The notes below the pieces were generated by a model. It saw nothing but the letters and a program-made list of their open reading frames with translations, was not told where the DNA came from and ran no database searches. From contig NZ_CP061768.1 in NCBI RefSeq assembly GCF_013624435.2, forward strand, positions 1,580,001 to 1,644,000: DNA of 64,000 nt. Reading direction: 5' to 3'. This DNA is from Nocardioides campestrisoli (GTDB lineage: Bacteria > Actinomycetota > Actinomycetes > Propionibacteriales > Nocardioidaceae). Shown here piece after piece: positions 34,793 to 45,666 of this stretch; within the stretch, counting starts at the first letter, position 1; every line of letters starts with the position of its first letter. The translations under genes and the position numbers were made by a program.

Positions 34793-37021
34793 GTGGAACC
34801 CACCATCTCCGCAGTCGAGACCGTTCTCGACAACGGCAAGTTCGGCAAGCGCACCGTCAAGTTCGAGACCGGCCTGCTGGCCCGTCAGGCCGCCGGCTCC
34901 GTCACGGCCTACCTCGACGACGAGACCATGCTGCTCTCGGCCACCACCGCGTCCAAGCAGCCCAAGGACCACTTCGACTTCTTCCCCCTGACGATCGACG
35001 TCGAGGAGCGGATGTACGCCGTGGGCCAGATCCCCGGCTCGTTCTTCCGCAGCGAGGGACGCCCCGGCGAGGACGCGATCCTCACCTGCCGCCTGATCGA
35101 CCGCCCGCTGCGCCCGACCTTCAAGAAGGGTCTGCGCAACGAGGTCCAGGTCGTCATCACCGTGCTGTCGCTCGACCCCGACATGCCCTACGACGTGCTG
35201 GCGATCAACGCCGCCTCGATCTCCACCCAGCTCTCCGGCCTGCCGTTCTCCGGCCCGGTCGGTGGCGTGCGCGTGGCGCTGATCGACGGCCAGTGGGTGG
35301 CCTTCCCCAGCCACAGCCAGCTCGAGAACGCCGTCTTCGACATGGTCGTGGCCGGCCGGGTCACCGAGACCGGTGACGTCGCGATCATGATGGTCGAGGC
35401 CGAGGCGACCGAGTCGGTCATCTCGCTGGTCTCCGGTGGCGCCCAGGCGCCGACCGAGGAGGTCGTGGCCGAGGGCCTCGACGCCGCGAAGCCCTTCATC
35501 AAGCAGCTGTGCGAGGCCCAGGCCGAGCTGGCCAAGGCCGCCGCCAAGCCGGTCCAGGACTTCCCGGTCTTCCTCGACTACGAGGACGACGTCTACGCCG
35601 CCGTCGAGGCCGCGGTCAAGGACGAGACCGCCGCCGCGCTGGTGATCCCGGGCAAGCAGGAGCGCGAGGAGCGGCTCGACGCCGTCAAGGCCTCCCTGCT
35701 CGAGAAGATCGCCGGCGACTTCGAGGGTCGCGAGAAGGAGATCGGCGCAGCCTTCCGCTCGCTGAGCAAGTCGCTCATGCGCGAGCGCGTGCTGCGCGAC
35801 AAGGTGCGCATGGACGGACGCGGCCTGGCCGACATCCGCCCGCTGCACGCCGAGGTCGGCCTGATCCCCCGGGTGCACGGCTCCTCGCTCTTCGAGCGCG
35901 GCGAGACCCAGATCATGGGTGTCACCACGCTGGACATGCTCAAGATGGAGCAGCAGCTCGACACGCTCTCCCCGGAGAAGCACCGTCGCTACATGCACAA
36001 GTACGTCTTCCCGCCGTTCTCCACCGGTGAGACCGGTCGGGTCGGCTCGCCCAAGCGGCGCGAGGTCGGCCACGGTGCGCTCGCGCGCCGTGCCCTCCTG
36101 CCGGTGCTGCCCACCCGCGAGGAGTTCCCCTACGCGATCCGGCAGCTCTCCGAGGCGATGGGCTCCAACGGCTCCACCTCGATGGGCTCGGTCTGCGCCT
36201 CGACCCTGTCGCTGCTGCAGGCCGGTGTGCCGCTGAAGGCGTCCGTCGCGGGCATCGCGATGGGTCTCATCTCCGGTGAGGTCGACGGCAAGACGGAGTA
36301 CGTCGCGCTGACCGACATCCTCGGTGCCGAGGACGCCATGGGCGACATGGACTTCAAGGTCGCCGGCACGCGGGAGTTCGTCACCGCGCTCCAGCTCGAC
36401 ACCAAGCTCGACGGCATCCCCGCCGAGGTCCTCGGGTCGGCGCTCAAGCAGGCGCGCGATGCCCGCCACGCGATCCTCGACGTGATGGCCGAGGCCATCG
36501 ACGCTCCGGAGGAGATGTCGGTGCACGCGCCGCGCATCATCACCGTCCGCGTCCCGGTCGACAAGATCGGCGAGGTCATCGGCCCGAAGGGCAAGGTCAT
36601 CAACCAGATCCAGGACGACACGGGCGCGACCCTGTCGATCGAGGACGACGGGACCGTGTACATCGGGGCGACCAACGGCGAGGCGGCCGAGGCTGCCAAG
36701 GCCGCGGTCAACGCGATCGCGAACCCGACGATGCCCGAGGTCGGCGAGCGCTACCTGGGCACCGTGGTGAAGACGACCAACTTCGGTGCGTTCGTCTCGC
36801 TGATGCCCGGCAAGGACGGCCTGCTGCACATCAGCAAGCTGCGCGGCCTGGCCGGCGGCAAGCGGGTCGACAACGTCGACGACGTGGTCAGCGTGGGCCA
36901 GAAGGTCCAGGTCCAGATCGCCGAGATCGACGACCGCGGCAAGCTGTCGCTGATCCCCGTCGTCGAGGAGGGCGCCGAGAGCGGCTCCGAGACGGCAGGC
37001 GAGGACTCCGAGTCCGAGTGA
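34793..37021 (+). CDS. pnp: Polyribonucleotide nucleotidyltransferase (PNPase)
   Basis: A 742-residue phosphorolytic 3'-5' exoribonuclease. It has two RNase PH domains (first [31 protein letters not shown], in parts; second [17 protein letters not shown]), then a KH domain ([18 protein letters not shown]) and an S1 domain ([28 protein letters not shown], in parts). GTG 34793 has gaaggga about 6 nt upstream; upstream frames are not conserved. Its stop overlaps the GTG of the M16 peptidase. Confidence 0.96.
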   Translation: MEPTISAVETVLDNGKFGKRTVKFETGLLARQAAGSVTAYLDDETMLLSATTASKQPKDHFDFFPLTIDVEERMYAVGQIPGSFFRSEGRPGEDAILTCRLIDRPLRPTFKKGLRNEVQVVITVLSLDPDMPYDVLAINAASISTQLSGLPFSGPVGGVRVALIDGQWVAFPSHSQLENAVFDMVVAGRVTETGDVAIMMVEAEATESVISLVSGGAQAPTEEVVAEGLDAAKPFIKQLCEAQAELAKAAAKPVQDFPVFLDYEDDVYAAVEAAVKDETAAALVIPGKQEREERLDAVKASLLEKIAGDFEGREKEIGAAFRSLSKSLMRERVLRDKVRMDGRGLADIRPLHAEVGLIPRVHGSSLFERGETQIMGVTTLDMLKMEQQLDTLSPEKHRRYMHKYVFPPFSTGETGRVGSPKRREVGHGALARRALLPVLPTREEFPYAIRQLSEAMGSNGSTSMGSVCASTLSLLQAGVPLKASVAGIAMGLISGEVDGKTEYVALTDILGAEDAMGDMDFKVAGTREFVTALQLDTKLDGIPAEVLGSALKQARDARHAILDVMAEAIDAPEEMSVHAPRIITVRVPVDKIGEVIGPKGKVINQIQDDTGATLSIEDDGTVYIGATNGEAAEAAKAAVNAIANPTMPEVGERYLGTVVKTTNFGAFVSLMPGKDGLLHISKLRGLAGGKRVDNVDDVVSVGQKVQVQIAEIDDRGKLSLIPVVEEGAESGSETAGEDSESE

Positions 37022-38409
37022 CCTCACCCAGCTCCACGACGACCGGCCAGCAGGTTTCTGCTGGCCGGTCGGTCGTTGGCCAGCACTCCACCACCTGGTC
37101 GCTGCCGGTTCAGCCGGTCGGCTCGACCCGCACGCTGCAGACCGTCAAGGACGCCGAGGGCCAGGTGACCTCCCGCGTGCGCCGTACGCTGCTCCCGGGC
37201 GGCCTGCGCGTGATCACCGAGCAGATGGCCGGCGTCCGGTCGGCGAGCATCGGCGTGTGGGTGGCGGTCGGCTCCCGGGACGAGTCCCCGGCGCTGCACG
37301 GCTGCTCGCACTTCCTCGAGCACCTGCTCTTCAAGGGCACCCGGGAGCGCTCCGCGATGGAGATCTCGGTGGCCCTGGACGAGGTCGGCGGGGAGTTCAA
37401 CGCCTTCACCGCCAAGGAGTACACCTGCTTCCACGCCCGGGTCCTCGACGAGGACCTGCCGCTGGCCGTCGACGTGCTGGGCGACATGATCACCAACTCG
37501 CTGCTGAGCGCCGAGGACGTCGAGGCGGAGCGCGAGGTGATCCTCGACGAGATCGCGATGCACGACGACGACCCCGACGACGTGGTGCACAACCTCTTCG
37601 CCGAGCAGGCCTGGGGCGACTCGCCCCTGGGCCGGCCCATCGCGGGCACGGTCGAGTCGATCACGGCCCTGACCCGGGAGCAGATCGCCCGCTTCCACAG
37701 GCGCCACTACCGTCCGGCCACCATGGTCGTCTCGGTCGCCGGCAACGTCGACCACGCCTCGGTGGTCCGCCAGGTCCGGCGCGCGTTCGGGCGCAACAAC
37801 TTCCTGGTCGGGGACGAGCCGCCGACCCGCCCCCGCACCGGCGCCAAGGCACGCCGGGTCCGGGCGGGCACGGCCTCCGCGCACCGGCAGCTGGAGCAGG
37901 TCAACCTGGTCCTGGGGATGCGCGGGCTGACCCGCAACGACCCCCGGCGCTACGTCCTGGGGATCCTCAACACCACCCTGGGCGGAGGGACGTCCTCGCG
38001 GCTCTTCCAGGAGGTGCGCGAACGCCGAGGGCTGGCCTACTCGGTCTACTCCTTCGGCAGCCACCACGACGACGCCGGTCTGGTCGGGGTCTCGGTCGGC
38101 TGCCTGCCGGCCAAGGTCGAAGAGGTCCTCGAGGTGGTGCGGGCCGAGCTGGCCCGGGTGGCCGCCGAGGGGATCACCGCCGAGGAGCTGGCCCGTGGCA
38201 AGGGCCAGCTGCGTGGTGGGCTGGTGCTGGGGCTCGAGGACAGCGGCGCGCGGATGTCCCGGCTGGGCAAGGCCGAGCTGGTCTACGGCGAGCTGCTGAG
38301 CATCGACGAGGTGCTGGCCCGGGTCGAGGCGGTCACCCTGGCGGAGGTCAGGGCGCTGGCCGCCGAGCTGTTCACCCAGCCCGAGGTGCTCGCGGTCGTC
38401 GGCCCCTGA
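37018..38409 (+). CDS. M16-family zinc metallopeptidase (pitrilysin-like)
   Basis: A 463-residue peptidase with the inverted zinc motif HFLEH (H98, E101, H102 from this start) and a downstream glutamate-rich helix ([17 protein letters not shown]). [15 protein letters not shown] in the second half is the usual partner motif. Family members process small peptides or signal sequences; the substrate is unknown. GTG 37018 overlaps the pnp stop. A 14-bp perfect hairpin falls in codons 8-18, so the true start could be further downstream, although no better start codon is evident. Confidence 0.88.
   Translation: MTSPSSTTTGQQVSAGRSVVGQHSTTWSLPVQPVGSTRTLQTVKDAEGQVTSRVRRTLLPGGLRVITEQMAGVRSASIGVWVAVGSRDESPALHGCSHFLEHLLFKGTRERSAMEISVALDEVGGEFNAFTAKEYTCFHARVLDEDLPLAVDVLGDMITNSLLSAEDVEAEREVILDEIAMHDDDPDDVVHNLFAEQAWGDSPLGRPIAGTVESITALTREQIARFHRRHYRPATMVVSVAGNVDHASVVRQVRRAFGRNNFLVGDEPPTRPRTGAKARRVRAGTASAHRQLEQVNLVLGMRGLTRNDPRRYVLGILNTTLGGGTSSRLFQEVRERRGLAYSVYSFGSHHDDAGLVGVSVGCLPAKVEEVLEVVRAELARVAAEGITAEELARGKGQLRGGLVLGLEDSGARMSRLGKAELVYGELLSIDEVLARVEAVTLAEVRALAAELFTQPEVLAVVGP
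37040..37071 (+). terminator. 14-bp perfect hairpin just after pnp, inside the M16 frame
   Basis: CGACCGGCCAGCAG and CTGCTGGCCGGTCG pair around GTTT, 18 nt after the pnp stop. It looks like a pnp terminator, yet it lies within the first codons of the overlapping peptidase gene. Confidence 0.65.
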
Positions 38410-38412
38410 GGG

Positions 38413-38440
38413 CCGGGCCTGAGCCCGGGCCCAGGCCCGG
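38413..38440. terminator. Bidirectional hairpin between the M16 and SatD-partner genes
   Basis: CCGGGCCT and AGGCCCGG pair across a GC-rich centre in the 33-nt gap between convergent genes. Confidence 0.5.
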
Positions 38441-38442
38441 GG

Positions 38443-39012
38443 TCAGCCGATCAGCAGCAGGGCGGTGCCGGCGCAGCCGGCCGCCCAGAGCACGCTCACG
38501 AAGGTGCCGATCAGGAAGCGCTCCGCGATGCCGGTGCGTTCCTGGTTGCGCAGCTCGGGATAGCGACCGAGGCCCTTGAGGGCCAGGCTGATCGCGATCC
38601 CCTCGGGCCAGCCGGACACGACCGCGGAGAAGATCGCCGTGCGTTCGAGGACGCCGATCCAGGCGCCTCCGCGCAGCACCTCGGCGGCGCGGCGCATGGA
38701 GCCGGTGCGATCCGCGCCCGGTCCGTCGACCAGCCGGAAGACGGCGGTGGTCGCGGGACCGCCACCGCCCACCGCGAGCACGGCGCTCAGGGCGATCGCG
38801 AGCGTCTGGAGGCCCGTGGGCGACGAGGCGAAGGGCTCACGCAGCGCCGCGATCGTGCCCACGCCCAGCAGCAGCACGAGCTGTCCGCCGGCCAGCCAGG
38901 GACTGCCGCGGAGCCGCCAGCCGAGGCCGGCCACCAGGAGGGCTGCGACGAGGGCCAGGAGGGCGACGGAGCCGCTCGTGGTCACCGAGCTGATCAGGGG
39001 CACGGTCGTCAT
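38443..39012 (-). CDS. Membrane protein partner of the SatD-like protein (DUF3307-like C-terminus)
   Basis: A 189-residue protein with about five hydrophobic segments. The C-terminal block GGAWIGVLERTAIFSAVVSG...ALKGLGRYPELRNQERTGIAERFLIGTFVS (in parts) resembles the end of DUF3307 membrane proteins that neighbour SatD-type genes in other bacteria. Its ATG overlaps the stop of the SatD-like gene (ATGA), so the two are coupled. Function unknown. Confidence 0.65.
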   Translation of the reverse strand: MTTVPLISSVTTSGSVALLALVAALLVAGLGWRLRGSPWLAGGQLVLLLGVGTIAALREPFASSPTGLQTLAIALSAVLAVGGGGPATTAVFRLVDGPGADRTGSMRRAAEVLRGGAWIGVLERTAIFSAVVSGWPEGIAISLALKGLGRYPELRNQERTGIAERFLIGTFVSVLWAAGCAGTALLLIG

Positions 39013-39638
39013 TCTGAACCCAGCCAGGCGCCGGCGAGGTACCCGACCAGCTCGCGGGCGCGTCGCGACTCCACCAGGCCGGCCGCGGCGGCGCGCTGGC
39101 TGACCGCCGACTGGGAGACGCCCAGGAGCCGCCCTGCGGCCTCGTAGGAGTTCCCCTCGTCCACCAGGTCGGCGACCTCCCAGCCCTTGGCGGTCCTGCG
39201 GCCCAGGACCGCGGCCCAGAGCCAGCAGGCGGACTCCAGGTGCCTGGCCAGCGGTGACTCGCCGACCACCCGCAGGGCCCACGGAGCGGTCCGGGTCGAG
39301 GAGACGGCCTCTCGGGCGGCCAGGAAGGCGGAGCCACGCGCCTCCCGGGTGTCGTCGGGGAGGGGGGTCTCCACGTCGCCGAGACCCAGGCCCACGTGCC
39401 AGCGCCCGTCGCGCAGCAGGATCTCCAGGGCGCGGGGGAGGGCAGCCGGATCCTCGAGCACCCCCTGGAACTCGTCGCCGGCCGTGCGCTGGAAGGGGAG
39501 GAGCACCGGCACCTCGCCCAGGAGTCGTAGGACCGGGCCGACGGCGTCGGGGTTCGTCCGGCTGTCCCGCTGGTCGACGGTCAGGACGAGCGCGCGTCGG
39601 CTGGCCCGGGGATCCTGGGCATCGGGGTCAGCACTCAT
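39009..39638 (-). CDS. SatD-like protein: cyclase/GGDEF-like fold plus helix-turn-helix
   Basis: A 209-residue protein similar to SatD-family proteins. The order of motifs recalls class III cyclase or GGDEF palms: a first strand with Asp (LVLTVDQRDSR, D22 and D25), a hairpin TAGDEFQGVL (54-59 GDEFQG), a second strand HVGLGLGDVE (81-90) and GSAFLAARE (102-110). Residues 159-187 form a helix-turn-helix (SYEAAGRLLGVSQSAVSQR). It is probably a DNA-binding regulator with a nucleotide-related N-domain (inference). It sits 3' to its own palindrome and is coupled to a membrane protein gene. No enzymatic activity is proven. Confidence 0.65.
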   Translation of the reverse strand: MSADPDAQDPRASRRALVLTVDQRDSRTNPDAVGPVLRLLGEVPVLLPFQRTAGDEFQGVLEDPAALPRALEILLRDGRWHVGLGLGDVETPLPDDTREARGSAFLAAREAVSSTRTAPWALRVVGESPLARHLESACWLWAAVLGRRTAKGWEVADLVDEGNSYEAAGRLLGVSQSAVSQRAAAAGLVESRRARELVGYLAGAWLGSE

Positions 39639-39645
39639 GTCTCCC

Positions 39646-39690
39646 AGTATCAGGTAATAACCTGATGAACGGAAGACATCAGGTGATGAT
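39646..39690. promoter_or_regulatory. Palindromic operator and promoter of the SatD-like operon
   Basis: ATCAGGT-AATA-ACCTGAT (39649-39666) is a perfect 7-bp inverted repeat. A third ATCAGGT is at 39678-39684. On the minus strand GATACT (39646-39651) ends 7 nt before the ATG at 39638, a leaderless layout, and the palindrome abuts it. This fits autoregulation by the HTH of the first gene product. Confidence 0.65.
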
Positions 39691-41111
<1,421 letters not shown>

Positions 41112-41126
41112 GGCCGGACGACGGGC

Positions 41127-41426
41127 TCAGGCGAGCCGGACCAGGGCGGCGACCACGGCCGCCCCGAAGACGACCACCAGGAAGGGCGCCCGCAGGAGCA
41201 GGGCCACCACCGCGAAGCCCAGACCCGCCACCCGGGCGTCCACCGTCAGCTCGCCGTCCTGGGCGAACACCTGCACCGCGACCAGGGCCGCCAGCAGGGC
41301 GACCGGGATCAGGTCGGCGGTGCGGGCGACCACCGGGTGCTCCAGCACGGCCGGCGGGAAGGAGAGGCCTCCGAGCTTAAGCAGGTAGCAGGCCAGGCAG
41401 CCGGCCATCAGCGCGGCCCACGTCAT
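41127..41426 (-). CDS. azlD: AzlD-family branched-chain amino acid exporter subunit
   Basis: A 99-residue protein with four hydrophobic segments. LACYLLKLGGLSFP and the VVARTADLIPVALLAAL stretch match the AzlD family. With AzlC it would form a permease, known in Bacillus for azaleucine/branched-chain amino acid export. Its ATG overlaps the azlC stop (ATGA). It converges on dapB. Confidence 0.85.
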   Translation of the reverse strand: MTWAALMAGCLACYLLKLGGLSFPPAVLEHPVVARTADLIPVALLAALVAVQVFAQDGELTVDARVAGLGFAVVALLLRAPFLVVVFGAAVVAALVRLA

Positions 41427-42154
41427 GACCGCTCCTCGTCCGGGATGGCCGGGGAGTCGCCCGGCGACGACGTGAGGGCGCCGACCAGGAGCGCCACGCC
41501 CGCGGCCGCCAGCACCGGGACGCCGGCCGGCGTCAGCGGGACCATGCCCAGGGCGACCGCGGCGGCCAGCACTGCCACCACGCGGTTGCGGGTGTTGTCG
41601 AGCCGGGGCCACAGCAGCGCCAGGAAGGCTGCCCCGACCGCCGCGTCGAGGCCGTAGGTCCGGGGGTCGCCCAGGGCGTTGCCGGCCACGGCTCCGACCA
41701 GGGTCGCCAGGTTCCACAGCACGAAGATGCCCACGCCGGTGGCCCAGAACCCGGTCCGGGCGGCCGCGCGGGAGCCGCGCGTGACCGACATCGCCGTGGA
41801 CTCGTCGATCAGCACGTGGGCGCCGAGCAGACGGCGCCAGCCACGCAACCCCAGCAGGGGTGCCAGACGCAGGCCGTACAGCGTGTTCCGGGTGCCGAGC
41901 AGGGCGGCGGTCGCGGCGCCGGACCAGGCGCTGCCGCCGCCGGCCAGCACCCCGACCATGGCGAACTGGGAGGCGCCGGTGAACATCAGGGCCGACAGGG
42001 CGCAGGTCTGCAGCACGCTCAGTCCGCTGGCGACCGAGATCGCCCCGAACGAGACGCCGTAGAGGCCGGTGGCGAGGGAAACGCCGAGCGAGTCCCGGAG
42101 GATCTGCGACCGCTCGGCGGCAGCGAGCCCGTCGGGGGTGTCAGGGTCGAGCAC
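41423..42154 (-). CDS. azlC: AzlC-family branched-chain amino acid permease
   Basis: A 243-residue membrane protein. GVSFGAISVASGLSVLQ, MFTGASQFAMVGVL and NTLYGLRLAPLLG with the DESTAMSV motif are typical AzlC segments. GTG 42154 has TACCCT 6 nt upstream on the minus strand, a leaderless layout. It forms a two-gene operon with azlD. Confidence 0.87.
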   Translation of the reverse strand: MLDPDTPDGLAAAERSQILRDSLGVSLATGLYGVSFGAISVASGLSVLQTCALSALMFTGASQFAMVGVLAGGGSAWSGAATAALLGTRNTLYGLRLAPLLGLRGWRRLLGAHVLIDESTAMSVTRGSRAAARTGFWATGVGIFVLWNLATLVGAVAGNALGDPRTYGLDAAVGAAFLALLWPRLDNTRNRVVAVLAAAVALGMVPLTPAGVPVLAAAGVALLVGALTSSPGDSPAIPDEERS

Positions 42155-42160
42155 CCGCTG

Positions 42161-42166
42161 AGGGTA
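42161..42166 (-). promoter_or_regulatory. Probable -10 element (leaderless) for azlCD
   Basis: On the minus strand TACCCT ends 6 nt before the GTG at 42154. Confidence 0.45.
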
Positions 42167-42175
42167 GTCCCGGGA

Positions 42176-42397
42176 TCAGGTGCGGGGGCCGCCGAGGTGG
42201 GGTCCTCCGCGTCCGTGGGAGTCGTGCACCACCAGCCACGAGACGAGACCCCCGGTCAGAATGCCGAACGTGGTGCCGCTGAGCACCATCACCGGGATCG
42301 AGGCCTCGAGCCCCATCCACAGACCGAGGCCGACGAAGACGGCGAGCACGGCGGCGACGACCACCATGCGGTGGAGGAGTGGAAGTGGCCCCAGCAC
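42176..42397 (-). CDS. Small two-helix membrane protein
   Basis: A 73-residue protein with two hydrophobic helices (MVVVAAVLAVFVGLGLWMGL and ASIPVMVLSGTTFGILTGGLVSWLVV, in parts) and a short HDSHGRGGPHLGG tail. GTG 42397 has a perfect SD (aggagg) 6 nt upstream, which is the best evidence that it is real. No family recognised. It lies just upstream of azlC, but azlC has its own promoter-like hexamer. Confidence 0.6.
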   Translation of the reverse strand: MLGPLPLLHRMVVVAAVLAVFVGLGLWMGLEASIPVMVLSGTTFGILTGGLVSWLVVHDSHGRGGPHLGGPRT

Positions 42398-42505
42398 GTC
42401 GACCTCCTGCTGCCGTCCCAGCGTCGTTGCCGGGAGTCATCCCATGGTGGCCCGTCGGCGTGACAAGTCAAGAGGTCCCGGCCGCGGAGCGTCGGAAGTC
42501 GATCC

Positions 42506-43060
42506 TCAGACCAGCGCGGTGTGCAGCCGCACCTGCTTGAGCCGGTGCTTCCCGGTGCCGTCGAGGTCGAGCTCGCGGTGCGCGCCGTCGGGGGCCCAGC
42601 CTGCCTCGGTGAGGAAGGTGCGCAGCGCGTCGTTGCCGGCCTCCACCCAGGTGACGGCCCGGGTGAAGTGGTCGGCCACCAGGGTGTCCACGCACGCCTG
42701 GAGCAGGCGGGAGCCGTGCCCCCGGCGACGCTCGGCGGGGTCCAGGGTGAGCTCGGAGAGCTCGCCGTCGCGCACCGGGTCGCAGTCCGGGTCGGCGGCG
42801 GGGGAGGTGAGGGCGAAGCCGACGACCCGGTTGCGCTCGAGCGCCACCAGCACCCGGTTGCGCGCGTCGCTGGGGCGGGCCAACGACTCCCGCCAGACCG
42901 GGGTCAGTGCGTCCGGGTCCTGGGGCAGCGCCTCGGCGGGGACCAGGTCGGCGTACAGCTCGGGCCAGGCGCGGACCTGCAGCGCGGCGATCGCGGGGGC
43001 GTCGTCGGCCCAGGCCACGCGGACCGAGACGTCGGCGGAGGGGGTGCTCATGAGGCCCAT
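42506..43060 (-). CDS. GNAT-family N-acetyltransferase
   Basis: A 184-residue single GNAT domain. [22 protein letters not shown] starts the fold, [25 protein letters not shown] is the acetyl-CoA loop, and [19 protein letters not shown] is the C-terminal segment. Acceptor unknown. ATG 43060 is the longer start; ATG 43051 (MSTPSAD) is equally likely. It is divergent from the paa operon. Confidence 0.82.
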   Translation of the reverse strand: MGLMSTPSADVSVRVAWADDAPAIAALQVRAWPELYADLVPAEALPQDPDALTPVWRESLARPSDARNRVLVALERNRVVGFALTSPAADPDCDPVRDGELSELTLDPAERRRGHGSRLLQACVDTLVADHFTRAVTWVEAGNDALRTFLTEAGWAPDGAHRELDLDGTGKHRLKQVRLHTALV

Positions 43061-43128
43061 CCTGCCGTGCGCCCGCAGAGGCCTACCCTTCCGGGCGGCG
43101 TTACAACCAGTTGCAGCCTCTACTGTGG

Positions 43129-43146
43129 AGTGTCACAAAGTGTTAC
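43129..43146. promoter_or_regulatory. Direct repeats upstream of paaA
   Basis: AGTGTCAC (43129) and AGTGTTAC (43139) are spaced by exactly 10 bp. They overlap the probable -10 TACCGT (43144-43149), which ends 6 nt before the paaA ATG. A regulator site is plausible; no paaR gene is seen here. Confidence 0.45.
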
Positions 43147-43155
43147 CGTCGTCAC

Positions 43156-44097
43156 ATGACGGCGACCGTGGCGGAGGGCGAGTTCGAGCAGCTGCTCGGC
43201 TCCGAGGGGCGGATCGAGCCCCGAGACCCGATGCCCGAGGACTACCGCCGCACCCTGGTGCGGCAGATCTCCCAGCACGCGCACTCCGAGATCATCGGCA
43301 TGCAGCCCGAGGGCGGCTGGATCGACCGGGCGCCCAGCCTGCGGCGCAAGGCCATCCTGATGGCCAAGGTGCAGGACGAGGCGGGGCACGGCCTCTACCT
43401 CTACGCCGCCGCCGAGACCCTCGGCGTGGAGCGGGCGGACCTGGTTGACGCCCTGCACGCGGGACGGCAGAAGTACTCCTCGATCTTCAACTACCCCGCG
43501 CTCACCTGGGCCGACGTCGGAGCCATCGGCTGGCTCGTGGACGGGGCCGCGATCGTCAACCAGGTGCCGCTGTGCCGCTGCTCCTACGGGCCGTACGCCC
43601 GAGCGATGGTGCGCATCTGCAAGGAGGAGTCGTTCCACCAGCGCCAGGGGTTCGAGATCCTTCGCACGCTCTCCTCCGGCACTCCCGCCCAGCACGCGAT
43701 GGCCCAGGACGCGGTCGACCGGTACTGGTGGCCCAGCCTGATGATGTTCGGCCCGCCGGACGCGGACTCCGAGCACGGGGCGAGGTCGATGGCGTGGGGG
43801 ATCAAGCGCTTCGGCAACGACGAGCTGCGCCAGCGGTTCATCGACCAGGCCGTCCCGCAGGCCGAGGCGCTGGGTCTGACGCTGCCGGACCCGGAGCTGC
43901 GCTGGAACGCGGAGCGCGGCCACCACGACCACGGCCCCATCGACTTCAGCGAGCTGGCCGAGGTCGTCGCGGGTCGCGGACCGTGCAACCAGCAGCGCTT
44001 GGCCCACAAGGTGCGGGCCCACGAGGAGGGGGCCTGGGTGCGTGAGGCGGCCGCGGCTTACGCCGCCAAGCGGGCTGCCCGGGAGCCGGTCCGATGA
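43156..44097 (+). CDS. paaA: 1,2-phenylacetyl-CoA epoxidase, catalytic subunit PaaA
   Basis: A 313-residue ferritin-like diiron oxygenase subunit that epoxidises the ring of phenylacetyl-CoA in aerobic phenylacetate breakdown. Diiron ligand helices are visible in [15 protein letters not shown] and [16 protein letters not shown]. It has [14 protein letters not shown] and ends in a charged helix. ATG 43156 is supported by TACCGT 6 nt upstream. It is the first gene of a tightly overlapping paaABCDE operon. Confidence 0.95.
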   Translation: MTATVAEGEFEQLLGSEGRIEPRDPMPEDYRRTLVRQISQHAHSEIIGMQPEGGWIDRAPSLRRKAILMAKVQDEAGHGLYLYAAAETLGVERADLVDALHAGRQKYSSIFNYPALTWADVGAIGWLVDGAAIVNQVPLCRCSYGPYARAMVRICKEESFHQRQGFEILRTLSSGTPAQHAMAQDAVDRYWWPSLMMFGPPDADSEHGARSMAWGIKRFGNDELRQRFIDQAVPQAEALGLTLPDPELRWNAERGHHDHGPIDFSELAEVVAGRGPCNQQRLAHKVRAHEEGAWVREAAAAYAAKRAAREPVR

Positions 44098-44381
44098 CCG
44101 CACGCTCCGACCCGTTGTGGGAGGTCTTCGTCCGCCCCCGTCGAGGTCTCGCGCACGCCCACGTGGGCTCGCTGCACGCCCCGGACGCGGAGCTGGCGCT
44201 GCGGCACGCCCGCGACGTCTTCACCCGGCGGCAGGAAGGGGTCTCCCTGTGGGTGGTCCCCTCCGCGCAGATCACCGCCAGCCTGCCGTCGGAGCGCGAC
44301 GCGTTCTTCGACCCGGCGGCCGACAAGATCTACCGGCACCCCACGTTCTACGACGTGCCCGACGGGGTGGAGCACCTGTGA
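44094..44381 (+). CDS. paaB: 1,2-phenylacetyl-CoA epoxidase subunit PaaB
   Basis: A 95-residue small subunit of the epoxidase complex. It has [30 protein letters not shown] (in parts), [20 protein letters not shown] and the [10 protein letters not shown] end typical of PaaB. It overlaps paaA (ATGA) and paaC (GTGA). Confidence 0.94.
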   Translation: MTARSDPLWEVFVRPRRGLAHAHVGSLHAPDAELALRHARDVFTRRQEGVSLWVVPSAQITASLPSERDAFFDPAADKIYRHPTFYDVPDGVEHL

Positions 44382-45145
44382 GCGCCCCGTCGCGGACCAC
44401 CGGCGTCGTCGATCTGCTGCTCGCGCTCGGCGACGACGCGCTGGTGGCGAGCCAGCGGCTGGGCTGGTGGATCAGCCGGGCGCCGGAGCTGGAGGAGGAC
44501 CTGGCCCTGGCCAACATCGCGCTCGACCTGCTCGGCCAGGCGCGGGCCCTGCTGAGCCGGGCCGGGGAGCTGGAGGGGCGTGGCCGCGACGAGGACGACC
44601 TGGCCTACTGGCGCGACGCCCGGGAGCTGCGCAACGTCTGCCTGGTCGAGCGGGACCAGCGTGACTTCGGCGTCACCGTGGTCCGACTCCTGGTGCTCAG
44701 CACCTGGCAGCGTCACCTCTACGAGGCGCTGTGCGCGAGCACGGAGCCGGTGCTCGCGGGCGTGGCGGCCAAGGCCGTCAAGGAGGTCGCCTACCACCAG
44801 GACCACGCGCGGCTGTGGGTGCTCCGGCTCGGGGACGGCACCGAGCACTCGCACGAGCGGGTCCAGCGCGCGCTGGCGCAGGAGTGGCCGTGGGTCGAGG
44901 AGCTCTTCGACTCCTCCTGGCTCGATCCCCAGGTGGTGGCCTCGGGCGTCGCGCCGGATCCCGCCACCCTGCGGGCACCGGTCCTCGCCGGGCTCACGAC
45001 CGTGCTCGAGGAGGCGACCCTGGAGCTGCCCGACGGCCCCGCGACGCTCGCCCGCGGTCGTTCGGGGCTACACACCGAGGAGCTCGGTCCGCTGCTGGCC
45101 CAGATGCAGCACCTGGCCCGGTCCCACCCGGGGGCGTCGTGGTGA
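44378..45145 (+). CDS. paaC: 1,2-phenylacetyl-CoA epoxidase subunit PaaC
   Basis: A 255-residue structural ferritin-like subunit that pairs with PaaA. It has GDDALVASQRLGWWISRAPELEEDLALANIALDLLGQAR (in parts), VKEVAYHQDHARLWVLRLGDGT and a WVEELF segment. GTG 44378 overlaps the paaB stop. Confidence 0.94.
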   Translation: MSAPSRTTGVVDLLLALGDDALVASQRLGWWISRAPELEEDLALANIALDLLGQARALLSRAGELEGRGRDEDDLAYWRDARELRNVCLVERDQRDFGVTVVRLLVLSTWQRHLYEALCASTEPVLAGVAAKAVKEVAYHQDHARLWVLRLGDGTEHSHERVQRALAQEWPWVEELFDSSWLDPQVVASGVAPDPATLRAPVLAGLTTVLEEATLELPDGPATLARGRSGLHTEELGPLLAQMQHLARSHPGASW

Positions 45146-45666
45146 CCCCGGGAGACCTCCGGAACCGGCCTCCGAGGGCCTGGCAGGTGGCAGCCCAGGT
45201 GCCGGATCCCGAGCTGCCGGTGCTCACGCTCGAGGACCTGGGGATCCTCCGCGAGGTCACCGAGGACGACCGGGGCCGGGTGCACGTCCGGATCACCCCG
45301 ACGTACTCCGGATGTCCCGCGGTCGAGACGATCCGCGAGGACCTGGTGGCGGTGCTCACCGGCGCCGGCTACCAGCAGGTCGTGGTCGAGCTCGTGCTGG
45401 CGCCGGCCTGGACCACGGACTGGATCACTCCGCAGGGGCTGAGCCGGCTCGCCGAGCACGGGATCGCGCCGCCCGGTCCGGCGCCGGGTAGTAGGCCTGG
45501 TAGTGGGTCGAGCAGTGGGCCGGTGCCGCTCGCCTGGGGGGTGCGGTGCCCCCAGTGCGGCAGCGTCAGCACCCGCGAGCTCAGCCGGTTCGGCTCCACC
45601 GCGTGCAAGGCCCTGTGGGTCTGCCGGGACTGCCGCGAGCCCTTCGACCGGTTCAAGCCGCTGTGA
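45142..45666 (+). CDS. paaD: Phenylacetate degradation protein PaaD (MIP18-like)
   Basis: A 174-residue protein required for epoxidase activity, probably in Fe-S assembly. The DUF59/MIP18 domain has VPDPELPVLTLEDLGILR and TPTYSGCPA. The C-terminal zinc-ribbon-like part has CPQCGS and CRDCREPF. Between them is a Gly/Ser/Pro linker (PGSRPGSGSSSGP) encoded by repeated GGTAGT-type codons that are less GC-biased than the rest. The GTG start overlaps paaC. Confidence 0.92.
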   Translation: MTPGDLRNRPPRAWQVAAQVPDPELPVLTLEDLGILREVTEDDRGRVHVRITPTYSGCPAVETIREDLVAVLTGAGYQQVVVELVLAPAWTTDWITPQGLSRLAEHGIAPPGPAPGSRPGSGSSSGPVPLAWGVRCPQCGSVSTRELSRFGSTACKALWVCRDCREPFDRFKPL

